Source of the DNA: Phycisphaeraceae bacterium
GTDB lineage: Bacteria; Planctomycetota; Phycisphaerae; Phycisphaerales; Phycisphaeraceae
Assembly (NCBI GenBank): GCA_002716625.1
Contig: PBAS01000017.1
Span: forward strand, 1-64,000
Direction of reading: 5' to 3'
DNA: 64,000 nucleotides
The position numbers and the translations under genes were made by a program. Position 1 is the stretch's first letter; every line of letters begins with the position of its first letter. Below the pieces are notes generated by a model. That model did not search any database. It was given only the letters and a program-made list of their open reading frames with translations, and was not told where the DNA came from. Of this stretch, positions 9,070 through 18,546 are shown in pieces.

Positions 9070-11448
9070 ATGGTTAGGTATGAACATTGGATCACACGCG
9101 GGTTTGAATCATTTCGCCGCGGTACGTTTGGAAATGCAGGGCAAAACCTTTATGTATCCCGGCGCGGTATTCTGCAGCGAATATTTCTGCATGATCTGAA
9201 TCAAGATGGATATATCGAGGCCATCTTTTGTAACTGCCAGGATCAATTGGAGGCGCCGGATATCTATGTTTATACCGATCCACTCAATAGCCATGATCGC
9301 ATTGAACTTCCTGCCGACGGCGCGTTAAGTGGCGCCGTGGCTGATCTTAATGGCGATGGGTATGATGATCTGGTTCTGGGCATGGAGTACAACGGTGCTT
9401 CAACTGAACTGCATGCTTTCATCTACTACGGCTCAGCCGAGGGTTTTCGTGAGCAGCATTGTGTGCATATTCCCGTTCCGCAATGCCAGTCCGTAGCAAT
9501 TGGGGATTTCGATGGTGATGGTCGGCCTGACCTTGCATTTATCTCGAAGGGTAAGCTGCGGGTGTTTTATCAGACTGAATTAGGATTTGAACCCTCAGCA
9601 TTCACAGATCTTGATATTAGTGGCGACCATTTAGCCAGTGCAGATTTGGATTGTGATGGTTATGCGGATCTCTACATCATTTCAGATCGCCTCCCGCCGC
9701 GAGTCCTGTGGGGCGGTAAGGGTGGCCTTAGCGTGTCACGAAAAAGCGAATACAGGATTGAAGGCGAAGTCGGATCGTTTTCAGAACAAGCCGACGAAAC
9801 GATGGAGCAAGAGCGTGTAGGGCTAACACCTTTGGCGCGTACCAGCTGTCTAGGAAATGAACATCACCTTTTCGTGGCCTTTTCAGACCATGTTTATCTT
9901 GTTCCAATCGCAGCGGATCGGTCTTTCGGTCGCCGTCTGAAATTCTTCTGTCCTGCAAGCGTATCTGTGGCGAGTGGTGATTTCAACGGTAACGGTGAAC
10001 AGGATCTGGTGTTTGCGACACGTGAAAAAGCAGGTAAGCATGAGCGGTCCTGGATTTATTGGGGTGCTCCTGATGGGTTTAGCGAGGATCGACGCACCGA
10101 GCTTGACACATTTTGCGCGTGTGATGTGACCGCAGATGACCTCAACGGCAGCGGTTGCGATGATATTATTATTTGTCAAAACCAAACCCCTGAAACATAT
10201 TCAGTGAATTCACGGATTTTTTGCGGTTGCAAAGAGGGCGTTAATTTAACTCCAGTTGAGCTGCCCACCGAAGGCGCGCGTCTCGCACTAGTTGCCAAAG
10301 GTGATAGTCAGGTTCATCCGCATGTGATTTTCATAAATCGATGGGGCCGAACCGGGCGCAATGTGATCAAGCCAGTCATTTACTTCGGTGGCAGTGATGG
10401 ATTTTCAGTCGATCGCTGTCAATACCTTGAAGGTATTGGTGCGGCAACCGCGCTGCCGTGTGATTTTAATGATGATGGCCGGCCGGATCTTGTGTTTGCA
10501 AATAGTGCTGAAAATGCCCAGTACCTGGACCCGGGTACCTATTGTTACCTGCAGGGTGACACTGGATTTTCAGGTGAACCAAGTGTGGTATTGCCTTCAA
10601 AGCATGCATGGGGTCTGGCTGCTGCTGATATTGATCGAGATGGTTGCCTGGAACTGGTTATTATCCCCTTTATCGGTGAGGAGGTTCTCATTTACAGGTC
10701 ATCTGGCGATGGCTTTGACACAGGAAATCCTCAGCGTATACGGCTGATCGAGAATGGAAAAGCTTATAAGTCTTCATATCGTGGGTGTCTTGCGGATTTA
10801 AACAATGATGGCTATCTCGATTTGGTTCTTGGCCAGCTTGGTAGTGACCGCTGCTTTGTGCTCTGGGGTGGTCCGGATGGTGCATTTAGCCAGAAAAAAC
10901 TTACACGCATTGCCGGGCATTCGGTTACAGCGAGCCTTGCTGCGGATTTTAACGAAGATGGCTGGGTAGATCTTGTGATTGCCAATCACAAGATCATGGG
11001 GGATCACAAGGGTGATTCCTTTGTCTTGATGAACGGCCCTGATGGATTTGATCCACGGCCTGTTACGCGTCTGCCGACAATGGGCCCACACGGGATGATT
11101 CCCGTTCAACCAGGCAACCAGAAGGATCGTGGTCCTGAAGAATATTATATTTCAGAGCCCCATGAACTGTCTGGGAATGCATGTGTTCAAAAGATCGAAT
11201 GGGAAGCAGATGTGCCGGCAAAGACATGGGTGAAAGCCCAGATACGTCTCGCCGACAGCGAAAATTTGCTGGACAGCGCAGTTTGGCAGGGTCGGGATGG
11301 CGCAGGGAGTTGGCTTGATTGTGGTGAAGAGGCGCATCACATCCATCATGAAGGTGGTTGGGTTCAATATCGACTTGCACTGGGTGCAATCAATAGTGGG
11401 AGTACGCCGCGCATTCAAGAAGTGAAGGTGACTATCTCTAAGCTTTGA
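9070..11448 (+). CDS. FG-GAP/VCBS repeat protein without a visible signal peptide
   Basis: About 792 residues with roughly ten Ca2+-binding FG-GAP loops of the D-x-(N/D)-x-D/N-G type, for example DLNQDGYIEA, DLNGDGYDDLVLG, DFDGDGRPDLAF, DFNDDGRPDLVFA, DLNNDGYLDLVLG and DFNEDGWVDLVIA. They predict an integrin-like beta-propeller, or two consecutive propellers. The last ~90 residues look like a separate beta-sandwich. A GTG at 8944 would give a longer protein but overlaps the divergent FAD gene; ATG at 9070 begins the conserved part. Neither start gives a Sec or Tat signal, which is odd for this usually exported class. The partner or ligand is unknown. Confidence 0.82.
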   Translation: MVRYEHWITRGFESFRRGTFGNAGQNLYVSRRGILQRIFLHDLNQDGYIEAIFCNCQDQLEAPDIYVYTDPLNSHDRIELPADGALSGAVADLNGDGYDDLVLGMEYNGASTELHAFIYYGSAEGFREQHCVHIPVPQCQSVAIGDFDGDGRPDLAFISKGKLRVFYQTELGFEPSAFTDLDISGDHLASADLDCDGYADLYIISDRLPPRVLWGGKGGLSVSRKSEYRIEGEVGSFSEQADETMEQERVGLTPLARTSCLGNEHHLFVAFSDHVYLVPIAADRSFGRRLKFFCPASVSVASGDFNGNGEQDLVFATREKAGKHERSWIYWGAPDGFSEDRRTELDTFCACDVTADDLNGSGCDDIIICQNQTPETYSVNSRIFCGCKEGVNLTPVELPTEGARLALVAKGDSQVHPHVIFINRWGRTGRNVIKPVIYFGGSDGFSVDRCQYLEGIGAATALPCDFNDDGRPDLVFANSAENAQYLDPGTYCYLQGDTGFSGEPSVVLPSKHAWGLAAADIDRDGCLELVIIPFIGEEVLIYRSSGDGFDTGNPQRIRLIENGKAYKSSYRGCLADLNNDGYLDLVLGQLGSDRCFVLWGGPDGAFSQKKLTRIAGHSVTASLAADFNEDGWVDLVIANHKIMGDHKGDSFVLMNGPDGFDPRPVTRLPTMGPHGMIPVQPGNQKDRGPEEYYISEPHELSGNACVQKIEWEADVPAKTWVKAQIRLADSENLLDSAVWQGRDGAGSWLDCGEEAHHIHHEGGWVQYRLALGAINSGSTPRIQEVKVTISKL

Positions 11449-11576
11449 TATTTGGTCAGGGCGTTTGGGGTCAAGGATTATGCCGAACCTGGGGCATTAC
11501 CCAAACAGATGCCTTTGTATTCATGCATGGGTTTTAAAACTTATTCAATATTAGATCACTAAGAGAAAAACGTAAA

Positions 11577-12335
11577 ATGAAAACAGGCCGAAAGGTTGCA
11601 ATCGTTACGGGTGCTGGATCAGGGATCGGCAAGCGGGTTGCGTTGGCTCTTCTGTCAGAAGGGTATTCGGTCGTTCTGGCCGGGCGGCGTTCTGAGCCGC
11701 TTGCTGCCATTGCCAATGACGTAGAGGTAGATTCGTCTCAAGTACGGATCATCCCAACGGATGTAAGAGACTCTAGCGCAATCAAAAATCTGTTTGACCA
11801 GTCCATGCAAGAGTTTGGCCGCCTGGATGTGCTGTTCAATAATGCCGGCGTATTTGCCCCCCCGGGATTACTTGAAGACCTTTCCGTGGAACAGTGGCAG
11901 GCGGTTGTAGACACCAATCTGACCGGTACATTTCTGTGTACGCAGGCTGCATTTGTGATCATGAAAGCCCAACAGCCTCGTGGTGGTCGTATCATTAACA
12001 ACGGGTCGGTATCTGCCCATGTGCCCAGGCCCAATTCGGCGCCCTATACCGCCACCAAGCATGCAGTCGCCGGGCTTACCAAGTCAACATCTCTGGATGG
12101 CCGCAAGTACAACATCGCCTGCAGTCAGATCGATATCGGTAACGCCGAAACAGAAATGACACAACGAATGAAGCAGGGTATTCTCCAAGCCAATGGAGAT
12201 ACATTGGTCGAGCCGGTCATGGATCTTGACCATGTTGCACAAGCGATCGTGTATATTGCTAATCTTCCGTTGGATGTGAATGTTCAATTTATGACGGTGA
12301 TGGCAACCAAGATGCCGTACATTGGCCGTGGGTGA
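11577..12335 (+). CDS. SDR-family oxidoreductase
   Basis: 252-residue classical short-chain dehydrogenase. It has TGAGSGIG at residues 11-18, AGRR after beta-2 (basic, pointing to NADP), [15 protein letters not shown] with the catalytic Ser, and [14 protein letters not shown] with the Tyr and Lys. Preceded by an AAGAGAAA purine stretch. It lies 128 bp after the FG-GAP gene and 56 bp before the broken PIG-L gene on the same strand. Substrate unknown. Confidence 0.87.
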   Translation: MKTGRKVAIVTGAGSGIGKRVALALLSEGYSVVLAGRRSEPLAAIANDVEVDSSQVRIIPTDVRDSSAIKNLFDQSMQEFGRLDVLFNNAGVFAPPGLLEDLSVEQWQAVVDTNLTGTFLCTQAAFVIMKAQQPRGGRIINNGSVSAHVPRPNSAPYTATKHAVAGLTKSTSLDGRKYNIACSQIDIGNAETEMTQRMKQGILQANGDTLVEPVMDLDHVAQAIVYIANLPLDVNVQFMTVMATKMPYIGRG

Positions 12336-12391
12336 TTCAGTGCATAAAGACTAAGGCCCTGTGTAATTAGGTAATAAAGGAAAGGGATACG

Positions 12392-12909
12392 ATGTCCGAA
12401 CACATGCGAGTCCTTCACGTTGGCGCACACCCCGCAGATGCATTTGATCATGCAGGTGGAACCTTGGCTAATCACGTTGAACGCGGTGATGAAGTAACCA
12501 TTGTGACATTGACCCATGGCGTCCAATCTCATGCCTGGAATCTGATTGCAAAAAGTCGTGACAAAAATGAGGTGGTGGATTCGGCCAGGATTCCATCTTT
12601 GATTTTGAATCCAACCGCTTTCCTTATATTCTGATCGACATTACCGATGTCGTTGAAAAGAAAGTCCGGGCGCTTGAGAAATTGAAATCACAGTTCTATT
12701 CAGGCCCACTTGGCCGCAAGCTCATAGAGTGCCAAAACGGGTATTTTGCCGTTCATGCCCGAGTCCCCTACGTGGAGCCGTTTTACCCATGGCGTCCCGA
12801 AGTTCACAAGACACTTCCCGTTGGTGATTTCAACTTGAATCTAAAGGGTCGTGCCAGCAAAGAACTGTTTGATGAATCTGCGAGAATGATTGTCCCGTTT
12901 CTCAAGTAA
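12392..12909 (+). pseudogene. PIG-L (LmbE-type) deacetylase remnant, internally deleted and frameshifted
   Basis: The 5' part encodes an intact PIG-L start (AHPADAFDHAGGTLA, then GDEVTIVTLTHG), with the H-P-x-D metal-site motif, and stops at 12634. The 3' part lies in a different frame, open from about 12571, and encodes IDITDVVEKKVRAL and FYSGPLGRKLIECQNG, typical of the C-terminal part of PIG-L proteins, ending at 12909. Together they span about 170 codons where family members have about 230-260, so roughly 60-90 central residues are missing as well as the frame. A good ribosome-binding site (AGGAAAGGG) remains before 12392. It probably once followed the SDR as a sugar N-deacetylase-type gene. 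A sequencing error could explain the frame change but not the missing residues. Confidence 0.75.
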
Positions 12910-12926
12910 CTCGAATAAATGTTTAT

Positions 12927-14801
12927 TTACCGCTCTACCGGCACCACGATGCCACGGATAATAATGTTTTGGGCAAAGAGGAAGATCAGGAACATTGGGA
13001 TGGCGGCGAGACACAGACTGGCGTAGATGACTGCCGGATGGGCCTGGGTTTGAAGTTGATAGAGCCAGACCATCAGCGTCCACATTTCTGGGTCGGGGAC
13101 AATGATCAAGGCGTACATGAAATTGCTGTAGGCATTGGTGAACGCGCCTAACCCAATGACCGCCAGGATTGGCTTGGACATGGACATGGTGATTGCCCAG
13201 AACTTCGTCCATTCACTGGCGCCGTCCATGTCGGCTGCCTCATAAAGTTCTCGTGGCAAGGAATCAAAGAATCCTTTCAGTAAGAAGATCCAGAATCCAT
13301 TGGCCATTGTCGGCAAGATTAGTGCGGCAAACGTGTTGAGAAGGTTTAGATTTCGAAGCAAAATAAATGAGGGGATCATTGTGACAGCGGGCGGGAAGGC
13401 CATCGTGGCCATGCAAATCAGGAGGATCTTGTAGCTGCTGGGTGGTCGATAGCGGCTAAGGGCGTATGCGGCTAGGGGATTAACGATGAGTTGGCTCAAT
13501 ACAGCCAGTATGCAGTACACGATCGTGTTCAGCACGCCACGGCCATGCAGAAGGATGTAATCCAGTACTACCAGGTAGTTCCGCTTTAGGTTCTCAACCA
13601 GAGAAGAATTGATCTGGGCACGGAAGTCACCCCAATCGCTTGCACGAACTGCAGCAGCCTGGGCTGAGTGATTACCGAATACCGTTCGGTCAAAACCCTG
13701 GCTTTCCAAAAAAGTCTCAAACTCCTGTCTCGGTCCGACAACTTGAATTGCATCCAGATCAGCATCTTCCTGTACAAAAAGATCCCAGGTCACGATTTGT
13801 TTCGGGATTTGTGGCATGCGTGTTGGAAAGTGAATGTCCTCCCATGTGGCATGTGTTGTTCCGTAATACTCATTGAGTTCAGCAAGGTTACTGTATCGAC
13901 GTTTTAGGAAATGACGGTACCTCGCGGCCTGCGAGGGCGCAATCCGGATAAAAATAAGACTTAATTCATTTCGAACAAATTGTTCCCAGTCTGCGCGGTG
14001 TGTTGATTGGGTCGGTGGTATGGATGGAAGTAACACCTCGTGGAACGAGTGGAGTTCGGCGCCATGGTGGGCGTTGTACTTTTCAATGCTGTTGTACGTT
14101 GGTCGCACATAATACAACTGGTAATAACCATCAAGATCAACGATGAATCTTTCAGCGGCATCCAGTGACATTTTGAATCGGTTGAAAAGTAGCTGTTGGT
14201 TGCCGCTATCAGGACGATGGCGACGGGAAGCGAGTTCTTTTTCAATGGGTGGCCGCAGATGCAGAAAAGATGGATAAGCAGTCTTCCATTCTCGGTTCAT
14301 TGCTTCCAGGGATCCGCCAAAAGAATCTGCCACAAACTGTCGATACCGGCGTAGATTCTTAAATTGCAGTCGCGAGGGCCCGGTTATGTGCCCTAGCATC
14401 TGCCAGTCCTCCTCTACCAACTGTTTTCGAAATTGATTAAAAAGATGCGCGAGTTCCTTGTGGGTGTCGTTACTTGGTATGTCGATCGTATGCCAGGACT
14501 TTTCATCCCGGTGATGAATTTGTTGATAAAGCAGGATCTGCCCGCTGTACTTACTTTCGAGAAACTTGCGGTAGTGTACTCGTTGATCGGTAAAGTATCG
14601 GGGAACCGGACGCATCTCGATGATATCAGTTTCTGATTTAACGGAGCCAGCGATCATCAAGATCATTGGATACAACATGGATAGCGCACCTAGGATCAAC
14701 ACGGTGTAGATGCACAGGTAGACGATCTTGACGCGTTTAGATCTGGCTTCAACTCGGTTGATGATGGGCATAAGAGAGAAGTCCGAAGTTTGAACGATCA
14801 C
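12927..14801 (-). CDS. Carbohydrate ABC transporter permease (MalG-like) with a large periplasmic insertion
   Basis: 624 residues, about twice the usual length. TM1 is at about 24-50. The remaining membrane helices run from about 423 to 615 with an EAA loop (EAADMDGASEWTKFW, 521-535), the site that contacts the ATPase in MalG-type permeases. Between them, about 60-405 is a hydrophilic insertion that topology places outside the cytoplasmic membrane. It holds four degenerate ~35-residue repeats at about 75-110, 152-186, 226-262 and 294-330, with a Y-R-x-F-(L/V)...Y..L..(L/M)N...x-T...P pattern that recalls the helical LN-x-x-(W/Y)-G-T segment of glycosidase-type barrels. Last gene of the leftward transporter operon, 28 bp after the binding protein-permease fusion. 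No ATPase gene is adjacent. Confidence 0.85.
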   Translation of the reverse strand: MIVQTSDFSLMPIINRVEARSKRVKIVYLCIYTVLILGALSMLYPMILMIAGSVKSETDIIEMRPVPRYFTDQRVHYRKFLESKYSGQILLYQQIHHRDEKSWHTIDIPSNDTHKELAHLFNQFRKQLVEEDWQMLGHITGPSRLQFKNLRRYRQFVADSFGGSLEAMNREWKTAYPSFLHLRPPIEKELASRRHRPDSGNQQLLFNRFKMSLDAAERFIVDLDGYYQLYYVRPTYNSIEKYNAHHGAELHSFHEVLLPSIPPTQSTHRADWEQFVRNELSLIFIRIAPSQAARYRHFLKRRYSNLAELNEYYGTTHATWEDIHFPTRMPQIPKQIVTWDLFVQEDADLDAIQVVGPRQEFETFLESQGFDRTVFGNHSAQAAAVRASDWGDFRAQINSSLVENLKRNYLVVLDYILLHGRGVLNTIVYCILAVLSQLIVNPLAAYALSRYRPPSSYKILLICMATMAFPPAVTMIPSFILLRNLNLLNTFAALILPTMANGFWIFLLKGFFDSLPRELYEAADMDGASEWTKFWAITMSMSKPILAVIGLGAFTNAYSNFMYALIIVPDPEMWTLMVWLYQLQTQAHPAVIYASLCLAAIPMFLIFLFAQNIIIRGIVVPVER

Positions 14802-14829
14802 TGCCCGCAGGCGGGCAATCCGTCCAGTG

Positions 14830-17262
14830 TCATCCTGCTGTACGAAACTCCATATGCCGAAGTTTTCGTAATTGGATTAAAGTAAAGCCAATCAACATGA
14901 GGCCGACGATCCAGGCCATTGCCGTGGCGACACCAAAACGAAGATAGAAAAATGCCGTCGAAAAAATATGCAGGCCAACCACCTCGGTACGACCATATCC
15001 TGTCCATGGGCCACCACCGGTCATGGCCAGGATGAAGTTGGCTGACTGAAAAGATGCAATGACTGCACCGATCAGATTGATCAAAATAAGCGCTTTAAGT
15101 GATGGTAGCGTGATGCGTGTAATGCGGGTCCAGATGCTGGCGCCGTCAATACTCGCCGATTCGTAGAGTTCGTCCGGAACGGTTTTGAGTGCCGCTAGGT
15201 AGATCAAGCATCCTGGCCCCATGCCGGCCCAGACAACCGGCACCACGCAGCACACCAGTGCCCAACGCGGTTCGGCTAGCCAGTTGGTGTGTCCATCCAG
15301 CCCCACGGCATTCCTTAATTCATTGATCAGACCGAAGGGGCCGAAGAAGGTCTTCCAGAGAAAGATTACAAGCACCCCGCTGATCACGGCGGGGAGATAA
15401 TAAATGCTGCGAAATATGATTTTTCCACGGGGGACCTCTTGGAGAAGAATAGCCAGGATGATTGGCGCTGGGAAACCAAAAAGCAATACGAGAAATGCAT
15501 ATTTCAAACCAACCCAAACCGACATCCAGAAGGCACGGTCAAAAAGGATTTCTTCAAAATTCCCCAAGCCAACCCATTTGGCATCACCTGTGACGCGGTA
15601 GTCTTGAAATGCCATGGCTCCACCATGAAGAAGTGGCCAGTACTGCCAAAGAGCAATTGTTCCAACTCCCGGGACCAGTAAAAGGTAGGCAACCTTATAT
15701 TTCCGAAATTGCCATCCCCCTTTTCCGGCTCCGGAAAAGAATTCAGGCGGCGCAAAGATGCGCCAGATGTAAAAGAAACCAGCGCCAAAGATGGCGGCAA
15801 TGCCAATAGTGACCAGTAGTGCCACGCGTCGTCGAAACTGCCGTTCCTCAGGGTGTACAAGGCCAAGCATCTTTTCATTGGCTTCAGAAACACCGTGACG
15901 GAGAATATCTTTTATTTTGGCAAGAGCAGCTTCGTCATCGCCCTTGTTGATGGCATCCTGGATTTCATCGTCTCTTGCAATTGCTCCCAGGGGCTTAGTC
16001 ATCCAGCGATAGATCTGCTGGCTGTTGCGACCGTATGGCGCTGGTTTACCATTCTTGACGGATTCCTCGAAAGTTTTTCGCCAACTTTCAGGAATGAGCC
16101 TTACGTATTCGTGATAGCCGAACTTTTCCAAAAGTTGGGGTTGAACAAACCGGCCGTAGCCATTTTTAATCATGGTTTCTACCATGATTTTTTGCGCCGT
16201 TGGGCGCATCCAAAAGGAAATGTATTTCCATGCTGCTTCACGTACGCGCGGGTCTTCTATTCCTGAGTGGATGGCCAGCATCGTTGCGTTTAGATCACTG
16301 CCGCGTACGCCTGCGGGCCCTAGCGGCATGGGGCCAATCCCATGCAGTTCAGGGTTTCGGATCTGTGTCATCTGATCAAAGCCGAGCCGAATTTGAAACA
16401 TGCCGATCTTACCGGCAAACCAAACAAGAAAGCGGTCAGCTTCTCCATAGGTCACCCCCATCAACTTCTTTTCAACCATCTCGCCGTTGATTTCATATTG
16501 CTTTAGCCAACGTTGGCGCCGTATTTTGGTGAAAAACAATGCTGCTTGTGCTGCCGCATCGGAGTCAAACGTGCATCGCCAGTTTCCCTCCGCATCCTGA
16601 GACATCGCTTCGCCGCCGGCTGACCAGAGATAAGGAAGCCAATGATAGGAACCTTCATCGCCAAATCGCAGTGCAATTCCAGATCGCTGTTTACCGGGAT
16701 CGGTCAGCTTGCGTGCAAACATCATCAGCTCATTCCAGTCGTTTGGCGCCCGGTCCGGGAGTCCGGCTTCTTGGAAAAGATCTCGCCGATAACACAGCGC
16801 ACGCACTTGGAGTTGGATGGGCCAGCAGTAGATGTGTTCTTTGTCGTCTGGGGGACCGCGTCGTTTGATGACGGGCCAGAGCTGATTGGGAATCTGTTTG
16901 CGTTCCTCATCAGTCACGGTGGTGATCTGATCAATCGGATAGAGGAATCCTTGTTCAATATATGTCGAGGCATTATGAAAACGGACTTCGAATACGTGTG
17001 GTGCGATATCACCGGCAATTTGCATCAAGGGTAAGAATTCAGCAGCGCGATCTTCGATCATGATGCCGGTCGATCGAAGGACTTTAATTTGTGGGTGTAG
17101 TCGGTGAAATTCCGCCAGGATCGCTTTGGCCACTTGGACTTCAATGGTGGTAAATGCTGCCGAGTTGATGTCGGGCAGGCCATGAACACGGAGCGTGATT
17201 GGCCGGTCTGCTAGCGGTGTTCCGAACGCATGCGTTGCAATTAACACAGCCATCAACCACAT
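14830..17262 (-). CDS. Solute-binding protein fused to ABC permease (MalF/UgpA-like)
   Basis: About 810 residues from ATG at 17262. The N-terminus is a signal-like helix (MWLMAVLIATHAFGTPLA), followed by a family-1 extracellular solute-binding domain (about 20-430; ALCYRRDLFQEAGL, NDWNELMMFA and KYISFWMRPTAQ are typical). A linker and single TM (about 478-501) lead to a MalF-type six-helix permease (about 520-803) with an EAA loop (ESASIDGASIWTRI). Binding protein and channel are normally separate genes, so here the receptor is tethered to the pore. The frame extends upstream to 17418, but that overlaps the prepilin-like gene and precedes the signal peptide. Second in the operon; substrate probably an oligosaccharide. 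Confidence 0.88.
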   Translation of the reverse strand: MWLMAVLIATHAFGTPLADRPITLRVHGLPDINSAAFTTIEVQVAKAILAEFHRLHPQIKVLRSTGIMIEDRAAEFLPLMQIAGDIAPHVFEVRFHNASTYIEQGFLYPIDQITTVTDEERKQIPNQLWPVIKRRGPPDDKEHIYCWPIQLQVRALCYRRDLFQEAGLPDRAPNDWNELMMFARKLTDPGKQRSGIALRFGDEGSYHWLPYLWSAGGEAMSQDAEGNWRCTFDSDAAAQAALFFTKIRRQRWLKQYEINGEMVEKKLMGVTYGEADRFLVWFAGKIGMFQIRLGFDQMTQIRNPELHGIGPMPLGPAGVRGSDLNATMLAIHSGIEDPRVREAAWKYISFWMRPTAQKIMVETMIKNGYGRFVQPQLLEKFGYHEYVRLIPESWRKTFEESVKNGKPAPYGRNSQQIYRWMTKPLGAIARDDEIQDAINKGDDEAALAKIKDILRHGVSEANEKMLGLVHPEERQFRRRVALLVTIGIAAIFGAGFFYIWRIFAPPEFFSGAGKGGWQFRKYKVAYLLLVPGVGTIALWQYWPLLHGGAMAFQDYRVTGDAKWVGLGNFEEILFDRAFWMSVWVGLKYAFLVLLFGFPAPIILAILLQEVPRGKIIFRSIYYLPAVISGVLVIFLWKTFFGPFGLINELRNAVGLDGHTNWLAEPRWALVCCVVPVVWAGMGPGCLIYLAALKTVPDELYESASIDGASIWTRITRITLPSLKALILINLIGAVIASFQSANFILAMTGGGPWTGYGRTEVVGLHIFSTAFFYLRFGVATAMAWIVGLMLIGFTLIQLRKLRHMEFRTAG

Positions 17263-17348
17263 GGCAGGTCTTTGAATAGCAGGGTTTACTCGTGGGGCAA
17301 TATCAATATAAGGGGTATTGTCCGGACGTGTTGATATTGTGGGCTTGA

Positions 17349-18320
17349 TCACTCGAACCAGCCGGTTGATGGCGCATTCAGTTCGCGCCAATGATGATCG
17401 TTTTCTGACCGGTGCCATTTAACCTGTGTGTTCCAATCAACATGGCCATCTAAGCATACCGCATTTGCGCCGTCAAAATGAAATTCGCCGACTGGATACC
17501 GCAATTCGTCCCTGTATTCCGGTAATGGGTCAAAGGTGCTAATTTCCTTTTCTTTCGAGGTTTCAAAGGGCAACACGCGGTTGATTTTTGCCCAATAGTG
17601 AAATCCGGTATGGCTCCCAGGAAACGAATACCCACTATCTGCATGGGAAATGATATTTGATGGATAACGGATCCACGACAGTTTTCGATACAGCCAGTTG
17701 TTCGCACTTGGCGAGTCGGTCCACTGGGTGCCTAGAAACAAATGGTTATATCCGTAGGCTGCAAGGATGCCATGGGTGGAGTCGCTCGTGCTGATGGGGA
17801 TGCCACCACCACCTGGCAGTGGGTTGTTATGACTTTGCTGTAAATTGGCTTGTTCTCCGGGATGGCTGGGGCACCAGAGGCCCTGTGCCGTGTTGAGAAT
17901 ATCTGCATTTGCATCACCGGCAGGGTCTAAATAAGAATTCATGACCGCTCCGAGTGTCTCGAGCCCTTTCCGCCAATACCAAGTGCCGTCCGCATTTACC
18001 ACGAGTTTGGACCGGTGGTGGTCCTCATACCAGTTTTCATAAATTGGAAGCCAGTCATTCCAGTCATTGGTATAGGTGGCCAGTGCGGTACCCATCTGCC
18101 GCAAGTTGGTTTTGCAGACAACCTGTTCGCCAGATGCCCTCGCCTTTTCAACTGAAGGCAGTAGCATTGCAATTAAAAGTGAGATAATAGAGATCACAAC
18201 GAGAAGTTCGATCAGTGTAAACGCCCGGATTCTAGCTGGGCCACGGGAATATATCCCCCCTTGGTTTTGTTGAGTAGTGGTTTTTGTGGGCTCAATAAGA
18301 CCGATTAGTGCGCATTGCAT
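17349..18320 (-). CDS. Prepilin-like protein with H-X9-DG domain
   Basis: 323 residues. A long 33-residue leader precedes A^[13 protein letters not shown], the prepilin methylation motif, but with Ala instead of the almost invariant Gly before the cleavage site. The C-terminus carries H-x9-DG (H281, D291-G292), the processing-associated domain widespread in Planctomycetes, Lentisphaerae and Verrucomicrobia. The central part is rich in Trp, Tyr and Asn, as in the carbohydrate-contacting faces of such proteins. AGGAAG lies upstream of the ATG. First gene of the operon with the fused binding protein-permease (87 bp gap) and second permease, so it may be a surface glycan-capturing pseudopilin feeding the transporter; this is inference. 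Closely related to the gene at 1-393. Confidence 0.85.
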   Translation of the reverse strand: MQCALIGLIEPTKTTTQQNQGGIYSRGPARIRAFTLIELLVVISIISLLIAMLLPSVEKARASGEQVVCKTNLRQMGTALATYTNDWNDWLPIYENWYEDHHRSKLVVNADGTWYWRKGLETLGAVMNSYLDPAGDANADILNTAQGLWCPSHPGEQANLQQSHNNPLPGGGGIPISTSDSTHGILAAYGYNHLFLGTQWTDSPSANNWLYRKLSWIRYPSNIISHADSGYSFPGSHTGFHYWAKINRVLPFETSKEKEISTFDPLPEYRDELRYPVGEFHFDGANAVCLDGHVDWNTQVKWHRSENDHHWRELNAPSTGWFE

Positions 18321-18546
18321 TTCATAAGCTTCCTAGGTATCCATATGCTTAGATAAATTGGTAATCATTGTACTAATTTCTCTCGACTGCCATGAAACAA
18401 AAGATTGGGCGGCGTTTCTTCCGTACGATCAAGTCATCAAAATACAATGTTTTCCCAAGAACACAATTGTGGCATCAGTGAGTCTGACAGCACAAATGCC
18501 ATCTGATGTATTTTCAGGCGGGTCAGATCCAAAGCCGTCGTGGTAA

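Noticed and set aside
12632-12634. TGA ending the first half of the PIG-L gene as a selenocysteine codon
   Set aside because: Reading through does not join the C-terminal half, which lies in a different frame, and residues are missing between the parts.
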